Origin: UBA1822 sp963634795
Lineage (GTDB): Bacteria > Bacillota > Negativicutes > Veillonellales > Dialisteraceae
Direction of reading: 5' to 3'
Length of the DNA: 9,012 bases
Assembly (NCBI GenBank): GCA_963634795.1
Contig: CAVHDO010000064.1
Span: forward strand, 1-9,012
The translations under genes were made by a program, and so were the position numbers. Below are positions 7,744-9,012 of this stretch, piece by piece (the first letter of the stretch is position 1; each line of letters begins with the position of its first letter). The notes beneath the pieces are model-generated. The model was not told the origin of the DNA and searched no databases. It saw nothing but the letters and a program-made list of their open reading frames with translations.

Positions 7744-7775
7744 ATCCTACCACCCCCCCCCCTGGTAATTGTCAA
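7744..7775 (-). promoter_or_regulatory. Candidate phase-variable promoter of the adhesin
   Basis: On the minus strand a perfect -35 TTGACA (7775-7770) is followed by ATTACCA, ten G, TGG and TAGGAT (7749-7744). TGG directly before the hexamer makes an extended -10 (TGn), which compensates for its 4/6 match. The spacer is 20 bases, longer than the 16-18 favoured by sigma-70; G7 or G8 would give 17 or 18. Transcription would start near 7737, leaving a leader of about 437 bases to the adhesin ATG. Homopolymer tracts in promoter spacers are known to phase-vary surface proteins (porA and opc in Neisseria). Whether this one is active or switches is inference. Confidence 0.6.
7753..7762. repeat. Homopolymer tract, C10 on plus (G10 on minus)
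   Basis: Ten consecutive C on the plus strand, the longest homopolymer I saw in the window. It lies wholly inside the spacer of the promoter above, where length changes would alter -35/-10 spacing without touching coding sequence. Confidence 0.95.
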
Positions 7776-7778
7776 GTG

Positions 7779-7821
7779 TTTTTTCGCGTTTTTTGTCATT
7801 TTTCGTTATAGAACTTTTTTT
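7779..7821 (-). promoter_or_regulatory. Phased A-tracts, UP-element-like
   Basis: Runs of T on the plus strand (A on minus) at 7779-7784, 7789-7794, 7799-7803 and 7815-7821. The first three are centred about 10 bases apart, i.e. one helical turn, and end four bases before the -35 hexamer. Phased A-tracts bend DNA, and A-rich sequence here commonly contacts the RNA polymerase alpha C-terminal domain. The placement supports the promoter call. Confidence 0.5.
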
Positions 7822-7875
7822 ATAAGGTGGCACAAAAGGGGATGAATAGGCGATTTTTGTCAGACGGGGGAAAAC

Positions 7876-7964
7876 AGTTAGCAGTGAGCAGTGAGTAGTT
7901 CAGGTGGCGGCTCCGCCGCATTTTATAAAAAATCGCGCGAAGCGCCACCGCTTAGCCTTCTTCA
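7876..7964. repeat. Intergenic element, copy 2, lacking the right heptamer arm
   Basis: Four heptamers (AGTTAGC AGTGAGC, then AGTGAGT AGTTCAG, 7876-7903) lead into GGTGGCGGCTCCGCCGC, an A/T patch and GCGCGAAGCGCCACC, closely matching the core of copy 1. Inner ends GGTGGCG (7902-7908) and CGCCACC (7943-7949) are inverted repeats. Instead of a right heptamer arm it continues into AGCCTTCTTCA, which overlaps the stop codon of the minus-strand gene at 7952 and matches part of copy 3. Confidence 0.8.
7927..7946 (-). terminator. Possible rho-independent terminator of the PBECR4-like gene
   Basis: Reading on minus just after the stop codon: GCGC-TTC-GCGC then GA and six T. The stem is only 4 bp but all G/C and the T-run is uninterrupted; the outer GGTGGCG/CGCCACC ends of the repeat could add a larger structure. 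It would separate this gene from the adhesin promoter. The short stem keeps confidence low. Confidence 0.35.
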
Positions 7965-8557
7965 GGGAATGTTTTGTGGCGGTACAGTACGACCGTATGC
8001 CGGTGATTTCCTTCTGTGAAGATTTTCTCTTTCATCAATACTGTGTATTGTGTCTGTCGCTCCGTGTAATCGTATTTTTCTTCCAAAAACAAGCTATTCA
8101 TGCAATATTTCTTATCATCTTTCACAAAAAAGGAAAATGTGATGGCTTCGGTTTGCGTTTTTCCTTTTGCGACGTAGTCGGCGGCGATTTTGGTCGGAAT
8201 CCACACTTTCCTATTATTGAATTCATAAAATTGCGTGTCCGACCGATCCAATATTTCTTGCAATTCTGTCAAGGCCATCAGGCGTTTCTCGATTTTATCG
8301 TAATTCTGATCCTCTCGTATCCTGTCTGTCCCGATTTTTCCGGATGTAATGATTTTCAATATTCGGGCGCTTGTATTTTGAAATGGCGGATAGCTTCGTT
8401 TCAATTTGTGCAATCCGGCCAAATGATAGAAGTTTTCCGGCGGAAATTCGATATCAAGGACATAGGTCTTCCCTCTGCGGCCAAGAATCATATGATATTC
8501 GATGATCGTCATTTGTCGATACGCATCTGCCGCAAGCCGTAACCAATCTGTTTCCAT
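7952..8557 (-). CDS. PBECR4-like nuclease-fold protein
   Basis: A 201-aa soluble protein, no signal peptide or membrane segment. I recognise it from remembered sequence pattern as like the PBECR4 family (phage-Barnase-EndoU-ColicinE5/D-RelE-like nuclease 4). Supporting boxes: FYHLAGLHKL at residues 43-52, an ILK-IxSGKI segment at 66-75, LxELQEILDRSD near 97-107, KIAADYVAKGK at 123-133, and a C-terminal SLFLEEKYDYTERQ then LMKEKIF stretch (155-180) ending TVVLYRH. Family members are thought to have a BECR RNase fold and occur in phage polyvalent proteins and as stand-alone genes; activity here is inference. Start: ATG at 8557 preceded by GAGGG; the frame stays open upstream to a GTG at 8740 (262 aa), but that extension lacks a good ribosome binding site and family likeness. 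The last codons and stop (7952-7954) fall in a repeat, so the C-terminal end may be repeat-derived. Same direction as the adhesin, but separated from it by about 650 bases. Confidence 0.7.
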   Translation of the reverse strand: METDWLRLAADAYRQMTIIEYHMILGRRGKTYVLDIEFPPENFYHLAGLHKLKRSYPPFQNTSARILKIITSGKIGTDRIREDQNYDKIEKRLMALTELQEILDRSDTQFYEFNNRKVWIPTKIAADYVAKGKTQTEAITFSFFVKDDKKYCMNSLFLEEKYDYTERQTQYTVLMKEKIFTEGNHRHTVVLYRHKTFPEEG

Positions 8558-8560
8558 TTT

Positions 8561-8566
8561 TCCCTC
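8561..8566 (-). promoter_or_regulatory. Ribosome binding site choosing the 201-aa start
   Basis: GAGGGA on minus, with GAGGG four bases from the ATG at 8557. Spacing is slightly short, but it is the best site upstream of any in-frame start in this gene. Confidence 0.6.
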
Positions 8567-8765
8567 ACACAACAAAATGGACGCCATTGAGAGGATGACG
8601 CCCATTCTGCGATTTGCTATTTTTTCTGTCTGCGTCTCCGCATAAGTCAGGTTGAGGTTTGTATAGCGAAAACCCTCCGAAAGACTCCGCCGAGTCCCGC
8701 ACCCTGACACGCTTCTCGGCATCAACATCTCTACCGACACTCTCCGTTGCCGGTTCTCTGCCGGT

Positions 8766-8794
8766 AGGATACTCTATCATTTCAATTTTGTCAA
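8766..8794 (-). promoter_or_regulatory. Sigma-70-type promoter upstream of the PBECR4-like gene
   Basis: On minus, a perfect TTGACA (8794-8789), a 17-base AT-rich spacer, then TATCCT (8771-8766, 4/6). Transcription would start near 8758, leaving about a 200-base leader to the ATG at 8557. A start this close to the alternative GTG at 8740 would leave only about 18 bases of leader for the longer form. Confidence 0.6.
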
Positions 8795-8862
8795 TGCTTT
8801 TATGGCAAGATTCCCCAAAAATCTGACAGTTTCGTTGCTTTTCGTCAGTCGTATAAAAACCA

Positions 8863-8992
8863 AGTGCACAGTGCACAGGGATTGGCGTGCTCAGCTTTTG
8901 CGACGTTTGTGCCGCGCGTCAAAGGCGCATAAAAAAATGCGCGAAGCGCGCACCAGTCAGCCTTCTTTTGAAAGAAGGTGGCGCGCAGCGCC
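8863..8992. repeat. Intergenic element, copy 3 (divergent)
   Basis: Two tandem heptamers AGTGCAC (8863-8876) precede sequence with hairpin GCGCAT-AAAAAA-ATGCGC, then GCGCGAAGCGCGCACC, then AGTCAGCCTTCTTT-TG-AAAGAAGG and GTGGCGCGC. CCTTCTTT/AAAGAAGG is a perfect 8-bp stem with a 2-base loop. The GCGCGAAGCGC...ACC...AGCCTTCTT order matches 7936-7963 of copy 2, placing both in one family. Confidence 0.65.
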
Positions 8993-9012
8993 GGAAGATA
9001 GAGTGCCTCGCA

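Larger units (their letters stand above)
7301..7951. other. 650-base gene-free upstream region of the adhesin
   Basis: Between the adhesin start and the end of the next gene I see no convincing gene. It contains, from right to left, repeat copy 2, phased A-tracts, the G-tract promoter, repeat copy 1, a short inverted repeat, a weaker promoter candidate and the adhesin ribosome binding site. Short minus-strand frames in it run through repeat sequence and look accidental. Its AT-rich patches contrast with the GC-rich adhesin gene. Confidence 0.7.
8558..9012. other. Gene-free stretch upstream of the PBECR4-like gene
   Basis: Contains a promoter (8766-8794), a leader of about 200 bases, and repeat copy 3. 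A minus-strand frame of 103 codons (8876-8565) spans the promoter, starts at GTG in a repeat and shows no recognisable domain, so I do not call it. No plus-strand gene is evident and the right edge ends in repeat sequence. Confidence 0.6.

Noticed and set aside
7793..7827. Plus-strand promoter-like sequence (TTGTCA with downstream TTTATAAG)
   Set aside because: No plus-strand gene follows it, and the AT-richness is better explained by the phased A-tracts of the minus-strand promoter.
8558..8740. 61-residue N-terminal extension of the PBECR4-like protein (GTG start at 8740)
   Set aside because: In frame, but without a good ribosome binding site and without family likeness; the ATG at 8557 has GAGGG and begins just ahead of the recognised boxes.
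8565..8876. 103-codon minus-strand frame overlapping the upstream part of the PBECR4-like gene
   Set aside because: Starts with GTG inside a heptamer repeat, has no ribosome binding site, runs across the TTGACA-N17-TATCCT promoter and shows no recognisable motif.

Overview
The window is dominated by one very large gene on the minus strand. It is the N-terminal 2433 codons of a trimeric autotransporter adhesin (YadA/Hia type V-c secretion family), starting at 7300 and still open at the left edge, so its C-terminal membrane anchor lies outside. I translated the whole frame by hand and found no stop and no net frameshift. The type V-c adhesin implies an outer membrane. Strong purine-rich Shine-Dalgarno sites, a PBECR4-like gene and short GC-rich intergenic repeats suggest a diderm Firmicute (Negativicutes: Veillonella/Dialister/Megasphaera/Selenomonas relatives). 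That assignment is inference; no rRNA or housekeeping gene is present to confirm it.

Layout, in the direction of transcription (right to left). 8558-9012 holds repeat-derived sequence and a good sigma-70-type promoter (8766-8794). 7952-8557 (minus) encodes a 201-aa protein resembling the PBECR4 nuclease-like family; its stop codon lies inside a small intergenic repeat. 7301-7951 is a 650-base gene-free regulatory stretch with two copies of a repeat built from heptamers (AGTGAGC/AGTTAGC) and a GCGCGAAGCGC core, an AT-rich tract with phased T-runs, a promoter whose spacer contains a run of ten G (minus strand), a long leader, and a strong ribosome binding site. 1-7300 (minus) is the adhesin: signal peptide, head 1 (about residues 45-860), neck 1 (about 862-895), repeated stalk (about 895-1755), head 2 (about 1763-2405), neck 2 (up to the window edge).

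Main point of interest: TTGACA (7775-7770) and an extended -10, TGG-TAGGAT (7752-7744), are separated by 20 bases, ten of which are a G homopolymer. Loss of two or three G would bring the spacer to 17-18. With phased A-tracts just upstream, this looks like a slipped-strand, phase-variable promoter for the giant adhesin. Other notable points are four regularly placed cysteines in an otherwise cysteine-free passenger, and long near-identical internal DNA repeats that could recombine to change adhesin length.
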